64,000 nt of DNA from Pseudodesulfovibrio sp. (GCA_022712855.1 JAFLJT010000310.1:1-64000); one strand, 5' to 3'. Counted from the stretch's first letter, positions 16,410-24,380 are shown. The notes: generated by a model not told the origin, from the sequence alone. A program made the numbers and translations.

Positions 16410-17294
16410 CTAACCGCTCTGGCGGACCATCTTCGTGGCGAACAGAGTTATCAGCCCGCCAAGCATGATATAGCCCAGAACAACTTCGATCGTGAGCCAT
16501 ATTTGGCTAGCTAGGTTTAATGGAGTGATATCACCAAATCCAAGTGTCGTGAAGGTGACAATGCTGAAATAGTATGGGGTAAAACCGTTGACGGCCATGT
16601 CCTTGTTAAACTCCATTGTTGGCCCCATTGCAACGAGCACGTGTTGCAACCAATCGGGCAACATGGACCAGACTGGGTACCCGGCAAAGATGGCCCCGAA
16701 CAACACGGCAAATCCAACAGATATGGTTGCCCACAGAAGTATGGACCGTCCGCAGTTGGAGGTGCATTTCCATAGCCAATACTTGAGCGGATGCTTCTCT
16801 TTAGTCTCCTCGATGTAATCCAAATCCATGACGTGGCGGACAAAACGTTGGCTGCCTATGCTTTGTTGGACATTAGCACCCCGTCCAACGGTCGTGTTGT
16901 CGTAAATTACGCCAGTTACGTTAGCGCCGGATAAGTCCACCCACCATATGTCTGCCCCACGAAGGTTCGTGTCTACGAGGGTTGCGCCTTGCATCTCCGC
17001 CCCCATCAGTCCGGCATGTTTGAGAAACGCCCCTGAAAGACCTGCCCCCTGAAGTTCTGCTGACAGGAGATCCGCCTCGTATAAATTTGCATCGTCAAGG
17101 GATGCTTTTTTGAGGTTTGTAAATTGAAAGATCGCCCTCTCAAGGTTAGCTCCCGCAAGGTTAGCTCCCTCGAGGTTCGCCTTCTTGAGGTCCGCTTCTT
17201 GAAGGTCTGGAGTCACTTGCGGATTGTCCTCGCGCCATTGGTTCCAAACTTCAACGCCTTGTTTTATAATAGCTAGGTGCTCGGGGTTGGCCAT
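16410..17294 (-). CDS. Pentapeptide-repeat protein fused to a potassium-type ion channel
   Basis: 294 residues from ATG 17294, selected by AGGAGGA upstream. Residues 30-130 are pentapeptide repeats (ANLEG ANLAG ANLER and so on), a right-handed quadrilateral beta-helix. The C-terminal half has two membrane helices near residues 190-215 and 262-285 around a pore loop FTTLGFGDITP, which matches the K-channel filter region (TVGYGD type). Pentapeptide-channel fusions are recurrent in bacterial islands and a membrane-disrupting effector role is plausible. In this cargo block it could kill or depolarise infected cells; that is inference. Confidence 0.75.
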   Translation of the reverse strand: MANPEHLAIIKQGVEVWNQWREDNPQVTPDLQEADLKKANLEGANLAGANLERAIFQFTNLKKASLDDANLYEADLLSAELQGAGLSGAFLKHAGLMGAEMQGATLVDTNLRGADIWWVDLSGANVTGVIYDNTTVGRGANVQQSIGSQRFVRHVMDLDYIEETKEKHPLKYWLWKCTSNCGRSILLWATISVGFAVLFGAIFAGYPVWSMLPDWLQHVLVAMGPTMEFNKDMAVNGFTPYYFSIVTFTTLGFGDITPLNLASQIWLTIEVVLGYIMLGGLITLFATKMVRQSG

Positions 17295-17547
17295 AGAGAA
17301 ATCCTCCTGAGTGAATTCGAGATCGACTAGCAAGGTGCTTCGGATAACCTATTTTTGTCAAACACCTTGTGCCTACCCACTTGCTCATTCTTATGTTCGT
17401 AAGATATAGATTTGCTCGGACTCAGCCTTGATCCTTGAAAGGCATATTGTAAAAGTGCTTTTGTCCACAGCTACAATGCTAATAAGTTTAGAGACTTTTG
17501 ATGAAGCTGAGAGCTCGACCAAATGGATACACAATAAGGACTTAAGA

Positions 17548-18780
17548 ATGCGCAATCAGTATATCGGGTACTATAATTGGACTCCGGAAGAATTTATGAA
17601 TCTCTGGAACGAGGCAATTTTTGTTTTTGACACTAATACACTTCTGAATATCTATAGGTACAAGGAAAATACCTGCAATGCCTTTTTGAATACTCTTGAG
17701 TTGGTTCAAGACAATGCATGGATTCCAGATCATGTCGCTGCGGAATTCCATAAGAACCGCAGGGGGTGCATCTATGGGCAGGAAAAAGCGTATGACGGGA
17801 TTGTTGAAACTTTGAAAGGATCCGTTGCTACCCTTGAAGAAAAGATAAAGAAAATAGGCAACCATAAGCTTTTGAATACTGCTGATATCAAAGATCAATT
17901 TCAGAAAGTTATCGATGAGATCTCTCATAAGGTGCTGGAGACGAAGCAGGACCACCCCAATTACAAAGAAAATGATTCTGTACTTGATCGTATTACAAAG
18001 ATTTTTGATAACCGAGTGGGCAGCCCTATGGAAATGAAAACTCTTGAGGTTATCTATAAAGAAGGGGAGGGCCGCTACGAAAGAAAAGTTCCTCCAGGGT
18101 ATGGTGACAAAAAGAAAAACCTGAATAAGTACGGAGATCTTGTTATCTGGAAAGCCCTGATGGGAAAAGCTGAAAAGGAGAAGCGTCCAATTGTCTTCAT
18201 CACCAGCGATGACAAGGAAGACTGGTGGCAAATAGAACAGGGAAAGCGGATAGGGCCACGCCCGGAGTTGATACAAGAATTTTACCGTCAGACAAAACAA
18301 CTCTACTACCAATATAACCCTGCCCCTTTTATTGACTATGCGGCAAAACACTTTGAGCAGGATGTTGCAGATGAAGCTGTCTTAACTGAAATCAGAGCTG
18401 TGCGCGACGAGCAGTCGAAAAAGGGTGTGAAACTGGTAAAACTGGCAAAAAGATTCCAGTTTGCTTCTCCCGTAGAGGTCGATCCTTGGCAAGGCTCGTT
18501 GCTTCACTCCAGTGCACTTATCCCTTCCATTTCCGCGCAACGTCATTTGCGAAATGAGCATATGGCGAGCTTGAGCGAGCTGGAAAGCGAACTAAGATTT
18601 TTGAATGAAAAAATACATGCAATGGATTCTGTTCCAGACGAGGGCTGGTCACCAGAGATCGATGATCATTACGATACTTGGCAACAAGACCGAGAGGCTG
18701 TTATCTACAAAGTCTCGAGACTCAAATACCTGCTTGGTGAGGATTTTGATGAAGAAGATTATGTAATGGGATTAGAGTGA
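17548..18780 (+). CDS. PIN-like domain protein (DUF4935/PIN_8)
   Basis: 410 residues from ATG 17548 (AAGGA nine bases upstream). The PIN-type acidic strand is IFVFDTNTLLNIYRY (Asp28), followed by WIPDHVAAEFHKNR (Glu66), and in the middle KYGDLVIWKAL and PIVFITSDDKEDWW. These give the set of acidic residues expected of a PIN nuclease, in the order seen for PIN_8. The central insertion (about 75-150) is charged and helical, and the C-terminus has a coiled-coil-like LSELESELRFLNEKI. Such large PIN proteins occur singly in defence regions and are presumed RNases. Divergent from the channel gene, with about 250 bases between the two starts. Confidence 0.7.
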   Translation: MRNQYIGYYNWTPEEFMNLWNEAIFVFDTNTLLNIYRYKENTCNAFLNTLELVQDNAWIPDHVAAEFHKNRRGCIYGQEKAYDGIVETLKGSVATLEEKIKKIGNHKLLNTADIKDQFQKVIDEISHKVLETKQDHPNYKENDSVLDRITKIFDNRVGSPMEMKTLEVIYKEGEGRYERKVPPGYGDKKKNLNKYGDLVIWKALMGKAEKEKRPIVFITSDDKEDWWQIEQGKRIGPRPELIQEFYRQTKQLYYQYNPAPFIDYAAKHFEQDVADEAVLTEIRAVRDEQSKKGVKLVKLAKRFQFASPVEVDPWQGSLLHSSALIPSISAQRHLRNEHMASLSELESELRFLNEKIHAMDSVPDEGWSPEIDDHYDTWQQDREAVIYKVSRLKYLLGEDFDEEDYVMGLE

Positions 18781-18822
18781 TTTGAACTAAGGTGACGTTA
18801 TAATTAAGTTGTAGGAGTCAGT

Positions 18823-19137
18823 GTGGCGCCAGCTTTTTTTGATCTTGAAGGGCTCGCTGCGGAGCTCTGTATTAGTAAGAATAGCCTCCAAAGATTTTGG
18901 AGAGAGCTCCCCTACATCCGGATACCTTCGTCCGAAGGAGATGACGGGCGAGGAGCCCGTTTTATTGTAGAGGACGTTGTTGAGTATCTCGTCCTCAATC
19001 ATAGTAAAAACTATGTAGGGCATCGTCGGCCAGAAGAGGACGAAAGAGGTGCATCAAAACAAAGAAAGAGACGAAAGTCACGAGGCTCAGGGAAGTGGGA
19101 TGCTGACGATCCACACGGACTTAAAAGCTATGACTAA
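18823..19137 (+). CDS. Small HTH DNA-binding protein with basic tail
   Basis: 104 residues, GTG start at 18823 with TAGGAG upstream. The first 60 residues (FDLEGLAAELCISKNSLQRFW, then a wing ending ARFIVEDVVEYL) look like a winged MerR/AlpA-type HTH. The remainder is highly basic (SKQRKRRKSRGSGK). It follows the PIN-like gene by 42 bases. It may regulate element genes or act as an accessory DNA-bending protein; no specific family recognised. Confidence 0.5.
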   Translation: MAPAFFDLEGLAAELCISKNSLQRFWRELPYIRIPSSEGDDGRGARFIVEDVVEYLVLNHSKNYVGHRRPEEDERGASKQRKRRKSRGSGKWDADDPHGLKSYD

Positions 19138-19157
19138 CGCCTTGATTCAAACTATTG

Positions 19158-19403
19158 CTAGATAGATCGTGTAGGTTTCCAATCCTCATCATCCAGTTGC
19201 TCCGCCGCCGCCATCACGTCATTGGCCAACAGCCCGAGTAACTTTGCAGGACCGTAATCATTTCCGTCTTCATATTTGTCGGACATGAACCGAAGAGCGC
19301 ATCCTATCTCCATCAATCGTCCCACAACGTCTCCTGATGGTTGTTTTTCAATCCTTTTCCTCGTGAAAAGTTGTCTGATCGTTTGTAGCAATGATTCGGT
19401 CAT
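19158..19403 (-). CDS. Small uncharacterised protein controlled by the twin operators
   Basis: 81 residues with a strong start (AAGGAG before ATG 19403). The sequence is helical (GRLMEIGCALRFMSDKY, LLGLLANDVMAAAEQL) and ends soon after WKPTRSI. No family recognised. It is divergent from the repressor gene, and both starts flank the two 18-bp operators, so this gene is probably under direct repressor control and may take part in induction of element B. Confidence 0.5.
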   Translation of the reverse strand: MTESLLQTIRQLFTRKRIEKQPSGDVVGRLMEIGCALRFMSDKYEDGNDYGPAKLLGLLANDVMAAAEQLDDEDWKPTRSI

Positions 19404-19439
19404 GGTCTTCTCCTTACGTGTGCCGTTGTTGATAAAGTT

Positions 19440-19492
19440 GTTCTATTATTTTAGAACAAACGGGTCAAGATAAAGTTCTACTTTTTTAGAAC
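19440..19492. promoter_or_regulatory. Twin 18-bp operators GTTCTA-N6-TAGAAC
   Basis: Two inverted repeats, GTTCTATTATTTTAGAAC at 19440-19457 and GTTCTACTTTTTTAGAAC at 19475-19492, are 35 bp apart centre to centre. They lie between a minus-strand gene starting at 19403 and the Xre-like repressor starting at 19531. This is the layout of an autoregulated lysogeny-type switch. Confidence 0.7.
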
Positions 19493-19530
19493 GTAGTTTG
19501 GTAATGTCTTCCCAGCTAAGGAGAGACATA

Positions 19531-19725
19531 GTGTTTACCAGTAAGGTTCCTGAGATGATGAAAGAGCGAGGGTTAACGGTACGGGCTTTGGTCGAACAGA
19601 CTGGGCTTTCTCTACAAACTCTGACCAATGCAAGAGACGAACGTATTGCTTCTTGCTCTCTGAAAACTCTAGCCGTTATCGCCGTGGCCCTCAGTTGCAA
19701 GGTGAAAGACATGTTTGATGAGTAG
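19531..19725 (+). CDS. Xre/Cro-type repressor
   Basis: 64 residues from GTG 19531, chosen because AAGGAG ends eight bases upstream; the frame also has ATGs just before. It is a compact HTH of the lambda-repressor fold: VPEMMKERGLTVRALVEQTGLSLQTLTNARDE, then SLKTLAVIAVALSCKVKDMF. There is no C-terminal dimer/peptidase domain, so derepression would not be by self-cleavage; an antirepressor or helper-phage product would be needed. It probably binds the twin operators just upstream and controls element B maintenance. Confidence 0.7.
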   Translation: MFTSKVPEMMKERGLTVRALVEQTGLSLQTLTNARDERIASCSLKTLAVIAVALSCKVKDMFDE

Positions 19726-19727
19726 GC

Positions 19728-19949
19728 TTACCCATACTCCTCTTTCAGCCAACACCACAATTCCCAGGCTTCGGCTACGGGCCGTTTTTTTAACAAGACG
19801 ATAGGTGCACCTAGGTCGAACCAGAGCTTCGGTTGAGTGCCAGTAACCCCGAAAGCATTGGCGATCTCTCTCCACCCTCCAAGAAATTGAGGTGGTCTAG
19901 GAACCTGGTAGGCATGTGGATTATACTCTGCGTTAAGCTCAGGCTTCAA
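19728..19949 (-). CDS. Small phage-type HTH-like protein
   Basis: 73 residues with a TTG start preceded by AGGAAG. The segment GGWREIANAFGVTGTQPKLWFDLGAPI looks like a degenerate HTH, followed by EAWELWCWLKEEYG. It resembles small proteins of Desulfovibrio prophages, but I cannot name it. It is convergent with the repressor (2 bases between stops). Confidence 0.4.
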   Translation of the reverse strand: MKPELNAEYNPHAYQVPRPPQFLGGWREIANAFGVTGTQPKLWFDLGAPIVLLKKRPVAEAWELWCWLKEEYG

Positions 19950-20114
19950 ACTTCCTACCTCTGATTTGCATAATGGCTACCGAATGGTTAACTTGTCCTT
20001 GAGGGTGGATAATACCCGGCCAGTTCCGTCACCGGCGGACTCCGTGGCCGCTCTCACCTATGAGCGGTGTATTCATGGCCTCTCCTGGCAACAGGCGCCA
20101 TGGCCGCTCTCCTT

Positions 20115-20148
20115 AATAGCGTCAGGACCTTTTGGTCTTGGCGCTATT
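20115..20148. terminator. Strong 15-bp hairpin, possible terminator
   Basis: AATAGCG-TC-AGGACC pairs with GGTCTT-GG-CGCTATT across a TTTT loop, followed by TTGTTTG. The downstream T-run is weak, so it may be a processing or regulatory hairpin instead. Confidence 0.4.
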
Positions 20149-20240
20149 TGTTTGCGGTCTCCCCAATCTGAAATACGCAAGTAAACGCAAGTCCTGCCCA
20201 AGAAGAATGTCAAGTTATGTAGAGTTTCGCATCGAAGACA

Positions 20241-20260
20241 TATGTTAAGTTATGTTAAGT
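20241..20260. repeat. Tandem 10-bp repeat TATGTTAAGT x2
   Basis: Two perfect adjacent copies; one helical turn per copy suggests a protein-binding site. Confidence 0.5.
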
Positions 20261-20367
20261 CTTTTAGCGCTAACTTGCTGGAATTACATAGTAGTTCAGG
20301 GCCTTTGCCAGGCGCCTTGGCGAAGGTAGTGGGGCGTTGTATGCTCGGTCTTGTTGTCATTCGCTCT

Positions 20368-21018
20368 TTATGCTGCGCTATCCTTCTCGACGAGGTCGTG
20401 GAACGGCCCACCTTCTCGAAAGGTTTGTCGCTGTTTGAACGTGGCCCCGCCAACAACCGCCGCGACTTTCTTTTGTCCGTCGGTATTTCCACCAATGGCA
20501 ACAATGGGAGTGGAGCCTATTAACTCAAACTTGTCGGTCGTACCAATTCCGCGCATGACCTCAGTGCATTCAACACCACGTTGCTTGTATGCAGCGTAGC
20601 GTTCCACAAAATCTTTCGTAAACCAGATAAGTTTGTTTTCCGCCAGCCCACAGATCTGCAACCACCCACCGAAGAACTGACGAACAACGGCATTTGTAAC
20701 TGGATCAGCAAACCGGACGTTTGAGTATTTGCCATGTCTCCGTGCTGCCATGAGGACCTCTTGAGCTTGAGATTCGGCAAAAACCTTGTGGTCTTCTTCG
20801 GAGCCTTCGATACATTCAATGAGTTCCGCGACTGTTGGCATGTTGGAGTACTTACGATTACGAACGCAAGCCATAGCTGCTCCCTCTACTTGCTCAATAG
20901 AGAATTCGGAAAAAACCGCGAATCTCATATCTATCCCAGGCCCGGACAGCTTCCCGTTAAAATTCTCAGCAAGACCGGTCATGATTTCAGCAAATCTGTT
21001 TGCATCGTGTTCTGTCAT
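20368..21018 (-). CDS. Phage-type replication partner protein (helicase-loader-like or DUF6475-like)
   Basis: 216 residues from ATG 21018, which overlaps the stop of the upstream initiator (ATGA); the longer upstream frame is a shadow. It begins DANRFAEIMTGLAENFN, then VFSEFSIEQVEGAAMACVRNR and MPTVAELIECIEG. This is the pattern of small phage proteins that follow an O-like initiator and act at helicase loading (short helical N-domain, pairing with the initiator). A WLQICGLAENKLIWFTKDFVERY segment follows. Position after the initiator supports the role; the biochemical step is inferred. Confidence 0.5.
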   Translation of the reverse strand: MTEHDANRFAEIMTGLAENFNGKLSGPGIDMRFAVFSEFSIEQVEGAAMACVRNRKYSNMPTVAELIECIEGSEEDHKVFAESQAQEVLMAARRHGKYSNVRFADPVTNAVVRQFFGGWLQICGLAENKLIWFTKDFVERYAAYKQRGVECTEVMRGIGTTDKFELIGSTPIVAIGGNTDGQKKVAAVVGGATFKQRQTFREGGPFHDLVEKDSAA

Positions 21019-21848
21019 ACTGCCCTCTTCTTTGCCGCCCACTCTCGGGCAACTAGAATGTTTTGATCGGTTTGAGCGTTGCCTGTATTTGGGCCTACCT
21101 CTTGAAGGTCGTCTTCCCAACGTCGTCCAGCTATCCAGCCTTGCGCCATTTTCGGCGTTTTGCCGTTGGCTTTTAGTTGTGGGCGTCTCACTGCCTCCTG
21201 TGAAGCTGCATGACAAATACGTTCAACAAGTGAATCAGTAAGTTCTGGGATATCGAGCCAAGCATCAGAGGCTTCTGCCTTCCCGCGCTTGTAATTAAAA
21301 GCCATCCAAAAGCGAGCGAAGGATTCAAGCCGTTTTCCAGTAAGACGGCGATTCTTTTTGGTTAGGTAAAACGGCGAGTCGATGGTTGTAGTGCTACTTG
21401 CTGCATCGTCAGATGCAGAATGCTCTTCTTTCATCTCTTCCTTCTTCCTTTCTTTCTTTCTTAATTTCTTGGATGTGGTTGGTTGCTGGTTAGCCGTTGG
21501 TTGATCGTTGGTTAGTTGTTGGTTGCCTTGTTTGTTTTCACCTTGATAAAGTGAAAAATTACATATGGTAATTATCGAAAACTGCTTGGTTGATTCGAGG
21601 GTTATTTCGCCGGTCAATTTTAGGCGGTTCAAGCAAGTGCGTATTGACTGCTCTGAAATTCTGGTGTCCGCGGCTAACTGCTTGCGGCCAGTTATAAGTT
21701 GCCCAGGGCTGAGGTTGTGCCCACGCCACTTCCCAGGCCTGTAGTTGGCTTCGATGAGTAGGTGGATGAATAGGTGCAAGGTCTTTGAGTCCTTGTACCA
21801 CTCCCAATCGCGTAGTTTTCGAAATAGCTTAATCCAGCTGTCGGCCAT
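21015..21848 (-). CDS. Phage-type replication initiator with N-terminal HTH
   Basis: 277 residues. The N-terminal domain (SWIKLFRKLRDWEWYKDSKTLHLFIHLLIEANY, then LAADTRISEQSIRTCLNRLKLTGEI) is the winged-helix replisome-organiser domain of O/DnaD-like phage replication proteins. A low-complexity Q/T/N and K/E-rich linker (about 108-150) follows, then a helical C-terminal domain (LESFARFWMAFNYKRGKAEASDAWL ... MAQGWIAGRRWED). The linker DNA carries 11-bp phased repeats that look like origin iterons, as in lambda O. It likely initiates replication of element B after excision. Confidence 0.7.
   Translation of the reverse strand: MADSWIKLFRKLRDWEWYKDSKTLHLFIHLLIEANYRPGKWRGHNLSPGQLITGRKQLAADTRISEQSIRTCLNRLKLTGEITLESTKQFSIITICNFSLYQGENKQGNQQLTNDQPTANQQPTTSKKLRKKERKKEEMKEEHSASDDAASSTTTIDSPFYLTKKNRRLTGKRLESFARFWMAFNYKRGKAEASDAWLDIPELTDSLVERICHAASQEAVRRPQLKANGKTPKMAQGWIAGRRWEDDLQEVGPNTGNAQTDQNILVAREWAAKKRAV
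21477..21528. repeat. 11-bp phased GTTGGTT iterons inside the initiator gene, candidate origin
   Basis: GGTT cores start at 21488, 21499, 21510 and 21521, exactly 11 bp apart, within near-repeats of the form SGTTGGTTRRY; extra GGTT cores lie at 21477 and 21481. Eleven is not a codon multiple, so the repeat is a DNA feature and not a peptide repeat. An origin inside the initiator gene is the lambda-O arrangement. Confidence 0.6.
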
Positions 21849-21860
21849 GACTGCCTCCAG

Positions 21861-22052
21861 TTAGTTGATGGGCTCTACGCGGTTGGCGTCCAGGAAGGCA
21901 TCAAGATCATCTTTGCTGTATCGGACAGCACTTCCAACTTTGATGTAGGTGGGAGGTTTTTGTATGCAGCGGTATTTCTGGAGGGTTCTTTGGCTGAGGC
22001 CAATGTATTTGGCAGCCTGTTTTTCATTCATGATTGTGGTTGTCTCTTTCAT
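21861..22052 (-). CDS. AlpA-like/HTH_17 DNA-binding protein
   Basis: 63 residues, AAGGAG before ATG 22052. NEKQAAKYIGLSQRTLQKYRCI, then PTYIKVGSAVRYSKDDLDAFLDA is the excisionase/AlpA-type winged HTH (AA-x-YLG, RTLQ-x-x-R, G-x-x-xRY, L-x-x-FL). In phage satellites of Gram-negative bacteria, AlpA-type proteins sit between int and rep and act as regulators or excisionases. It lies 12 bases upstream of the initiator gene, in the same operon. Confidence 0.75.
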   Translation of the reverse strand: MKETTTIMNEKQAAKYIGLSQRTLQKYRCIQKPPTYIKVGSAVRYSKDDLDAFLDANRVEPIN

Positions 22053-22214
22053 GGGTATGCTCCTTTTTGAGTTTAGCCGTAAACGGTGTGCGGCACGTCG
22101 TTACCCATGGAGACTAGGCGTAACTGAAAGTATGGAAATACCCTGAATACCGTTGGGGCCGTAGAATAATCATGCAGGAACGTCAGGAAAATAGCCGACT
22201 ATCGTGGAAAGGCG

Positions 22215-22255
22215 AAAACCCCTGAGAACGTCATGGTGACATTGTCAGGGGTTTT
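22215..22255 (-). terminator. Rho-independent terminator, bidirectional type
   Basis: AAAACCCCTGA (22215-22225) pairs with TCAGGGGTTTT (22245-22255), an 11-bp stem with A and T runs at the two ends. It lies 30 bases after the stop of the minus-strand 22285-22920 gene, separating it from the AlpA-like gene. Confidence 0.75.
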
Positions 22256-22284
22256 GGTGTGCGTGGTGTTTTACGGTGTGGTTT

Positions 22285-22920
22285 CTATTCTTGCTTGGGA
22301 GCTCCAGGTGTCTTTTTGACGTGAGTGGACGGCATCGCTTTCTTGAAGGCCTTCAAGGCCCTGGCCGAAAGGTCGAACCTCATGGTTTCAAGCATAGTCT
22401 TGAGTTCGCTCTCTGTCCGCTCTTTGGGGCCGTATTCAAAACACTGTACAGCCATTGAGACGGCTGTCGTCAACTGTCTTTCCCATATGTTAGCTACGCT
22501 TGTCCGCCTTTGTTCAGTCGCCTTAGCTGTGCGGGTAGAAACTGTCTGCTTAGTTGGTTCATGGGGCTCAGCCGGCTCAAAGCTTGATACCATTTCGTAC
22601 TTGAAATCTGGGTGTTCATTTTCTATTCGTTCGACATCAAGCATGTTGAACACTAGAGGCCTGTCAAAGGCTCCATCCCATTCAATGTGGATTCCTTCGA
22701 GTGTGTGAAAAACCTCTGGTTCGGCTTCTTCTTGGCAGTAGTGAATGTGTTTCCCTGTAGGTGGTGCGAGGGTTTTCGCATACCAATACCCTTGCAGGGA
22801 TATCTCTGGATGCGGATTTTCTTGGTCAGAAGTAACGATCATGGCCAGCTCTTGATCAAGGCATCCCGGCCAGCGTTTGAGCAGATCGTGCGCAGTGATG
22901 ATTCTGTCGAATTTGATCAT
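22285..22920 (-). CDS. Uncharacterised element protein (phage/ICE type)
   Basis: 211 residues, GGGAGGG eight bases before ATG 22920. It starts KFDRIITAHDLLKRWPGC, has QGYWYAKTLAP and HTLEGIHIEWDG in the middle, then a helical C-terminus rich in K and A ending KKTPGAPKQE. I do not recognise the family. The HDLLKRWPG opening resembles an HTH used in many small element proteins. It lies between the integrase and the terminator, with a structured leader upstream. Confidence 0.55.
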   Translation of the reverse strand: MIKFDRIITAHDLLKRWPGCLDQELAMIVTSDQENPHPEISLQGYWYAKTLAPPTGKHIHYCQEEAEPEVFHTLEGIHIEWDGAFDRPLVFNMLDVERIENEHPDFKYEMVSSFEPAEPHEPTKQTVSTRTAKATEQRRTSVANIWERQLTTAVSMAVQCFEYGPKERTESELKTMLETMRFDLSARALKAFKKAMPSTHVKKTPGAPKQE

Positions 22921-22959
22921 TAATAGACCCTCCCTAGGTCTGAATTCCCGTCAAGAGTT

Positions 22960-23027
22960 CCATGCCCAGCCCCGGCGGGAGACCGAGGGGTTCGCCGAAG
23001 GCTGTACGGGCCTCGGCTAGGGCATGG
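22960..23027 (-). promoter_or_regulatory. Multi-stem structured leader between integrase stop and 22285-22920 gene
   Basis: An outer 8-bp stem pairs CCATGCCC (22960-22967) with GGGCATGG (23020-23027). Inside are CCGAGG (22983-22988) with CCTCGG (23011-23016) and a small GCC-GAA-GGC hairpin. No T-run follows, so an attenuator, leader or processing structure is more likely than a simple terminator. Confidence 0.4.
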
Positions 23028-23033
23028 GAAAGA

Positions 23034-24209
23034 TTATTTCCTATGGTCGGCGAGATTGACTACCTTGGGCTTTTCATCTTTCTTGAGGTCATTGAAAATT
23101 TCGTCGGCAACAGCCGAGGCCCGTTGCAACGTTTCATCTCTAAGGTGGGCATACCGCTGCGTCATGGCTGCACTTTTATGGGTCAGAAGCTTTTGCAGGG
23201 TGTAGATGTCCACCTTGCCGGAGCTCGCCAGCATAGAAGCATAAACATGACGGAGGCCATGCAGGGCTCGGAAGCCTTTGGGTAGTCCAGCGCGTTTTTT
23301 GATGCGGCCGGTTTGATGGTTTGCGTCTGTTCTCTGCCGGCCATTCCGGCCAGGGAAGATAAATTCACTGTCGGTACGCTCATGTTCCCCTAAAAGAGAA
23401 CGGGCGGCGTCGTTTAGAGGGATGCTCTGGTCCCGGCCTCCCTTTGGAGCGCGAATGTGAATGAATCCTTTTGTGAAATTTATGTCACGCCATTTGAGCT
23501 TGAAGAGTTCTCCCCGGCGCATACCTGTATAGAGGGCCATCTTCATTAGATTGGCCACCTGGCGGTTAGAGTCTTCGTCGATAGCCTTCATCAAGGCTTT
23601 GAGTTGTTCTGGGGTGAGGTCTTCTGTCTTTTGGTTGTCGACTGGCGGAAACTCGATGTGGAGTTTGGAAGCATCTGGGGCAGGGCATAGACCCTTTTTT
23701 ACTCCGAAGTTGATGATGCGTCGGAGAAGCGCCAGGACATGCTTTACTGTCTGAGGAGACTTGGACTTGAGGAGTTTGATGCGAACACGGTCTACGTCAA
23801 GAGTGATGACCTCTGACGGGGCTTTCTTTCCGAAGATGGGTTCGAGGTATAGCTTGAAGCGATTCTCATCAACTCTTAGGCCCTTGTTCTCAACTCGCTG
23901 AGCTTTGTATTCTGCCCACAGTTTTGAGATTGTCCAGCGGCCGCGTTCGGCTATCTTTGCAGCCTCTTTTTCGGCCCTTTGGTTTGCATTGGAGCCCTGG
24001 TCTCCATCAGCACGAAGGGAACGGAGTTTGTTCGCCTTGGCCTCGGTCATCTTGTTCTGCTGCTGGCGGCCTGCCTTTTCCTCGACCATCTTCCCATCTC
24101 GACGATAACGGATGTAGAAGACCTTTTCAGGCTTGCCAGTCGTGACATGCTTGCCTTCGATGTAGAAGACCCCTGGGTACTTCGTCTTGTGTCGCTTATA
24201 TTTCGCCAT
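23034..24209 (-). CDS. int: Tyrosine recombinase (integrase) of element B
   Basis: 391 residues, complete. The N-terminal arm-binding part (KYKRHKTKYPGVFYIEGK) and a SAM-like core-binding part (about 85-185) are followed by the catalytic domain. Arg is in TGMRRGEL (about 234), Lys in RAPKGGRDQ, the HxxR box is ALHGLRHVYAS, then His in LLTHKS, and the Tyr nucleophile is in MTQRYAHL (about 347). All six catalytic positions look intact, so the enzyme should be active. The start ATG at 24209 is 172 bases from the right att site, and arm-type GTCCCCAC repeats lie in between. It recombines at the tRNA-Asp anticodon region. Confidence 0.92.
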   Translation of the reverse strand: MAKYKRHKTKYPGVFYIEGKHVTTGKPEKVFYIRYRRDGKMVEEKAGRQQQNKMTEAKANKLRSLRADGDQGSNANQRAEKEAAKIAERGRWTISKLWAEYKAQRVENKGLRVDENRFKLYLEPIFGKKAPSEVITLDVDRVRIKLLKSKSPQTVKHVLALLRRIINFGVKKGLCPAPDASKLHIEFPPVDNQKTEDLTPEQLKALMKAIDEDSNRQVANLMKMALYTGMRRGELFKLKWRDINFTKGFIHIRAPKGGRDQSIPLNDAARSLLGEHERTDSEFIFPGRNGRQRTDANHQTGRIKKRAGLPKGFRALHGLRHVYASMLASSGKVDIYTLQKLLTHKSAAMTQRYAHLRDETLQRASAVADEIFNDLKKDEKPKVVNLADHRK

Positions 24210-24230
24210 CGGAGCTCCAATTTTGTCGAG

Positions 24231-24262
24231 GTCCCCACAGTGGTCCCCACACTAGTCCCCAC
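24231..24262. repeat. Three GTCCCCAC octamers, 12-bp phase (element B right arm)
   Basis: Copies start at 24231, 24243 and 24255, matching the pair at 9782/9794 at the other end. Candidate integrase arm-binding sites, lying between the int start and the right att. Confidence 0.55.
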
Positions 24263-24380
24263 AATTTGATTCAAAATAGAGAGTAATCAGGAGTAAGTCA
24301 AGGTAGGGTATTGAATATAAATGGCGTAAAGTTAGCAGCTTGGAGTAATGTGTGGGAATAGGGCAAAATGGTAACTCTTG

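Larger units (their letters stand above)
19950..20367. other. 418-base gene-free region with repeats and a strong hairpin
   Basis: No convincing gene on either strand. It holds CCGCTC/GAGCGG inverted repeats near 20050-20070, a long hairpin at 20115-20148, and two tandem copies of TATGTTAAGT at 20241-20260, with a related AAGTTATGT near 20212. It lies at the downstream end of the replication operon and may contain regulatory or replication sites. Confidence 0.45.

Noticed and set aside
24047..24274. Minus-strand frame starting with a VGTSVGTTVGT peptide
   Set aside because: The peptide is only the translation of the GTCCCCAC arm repeats, and the rest is a shadow of the integrase N-terminus.
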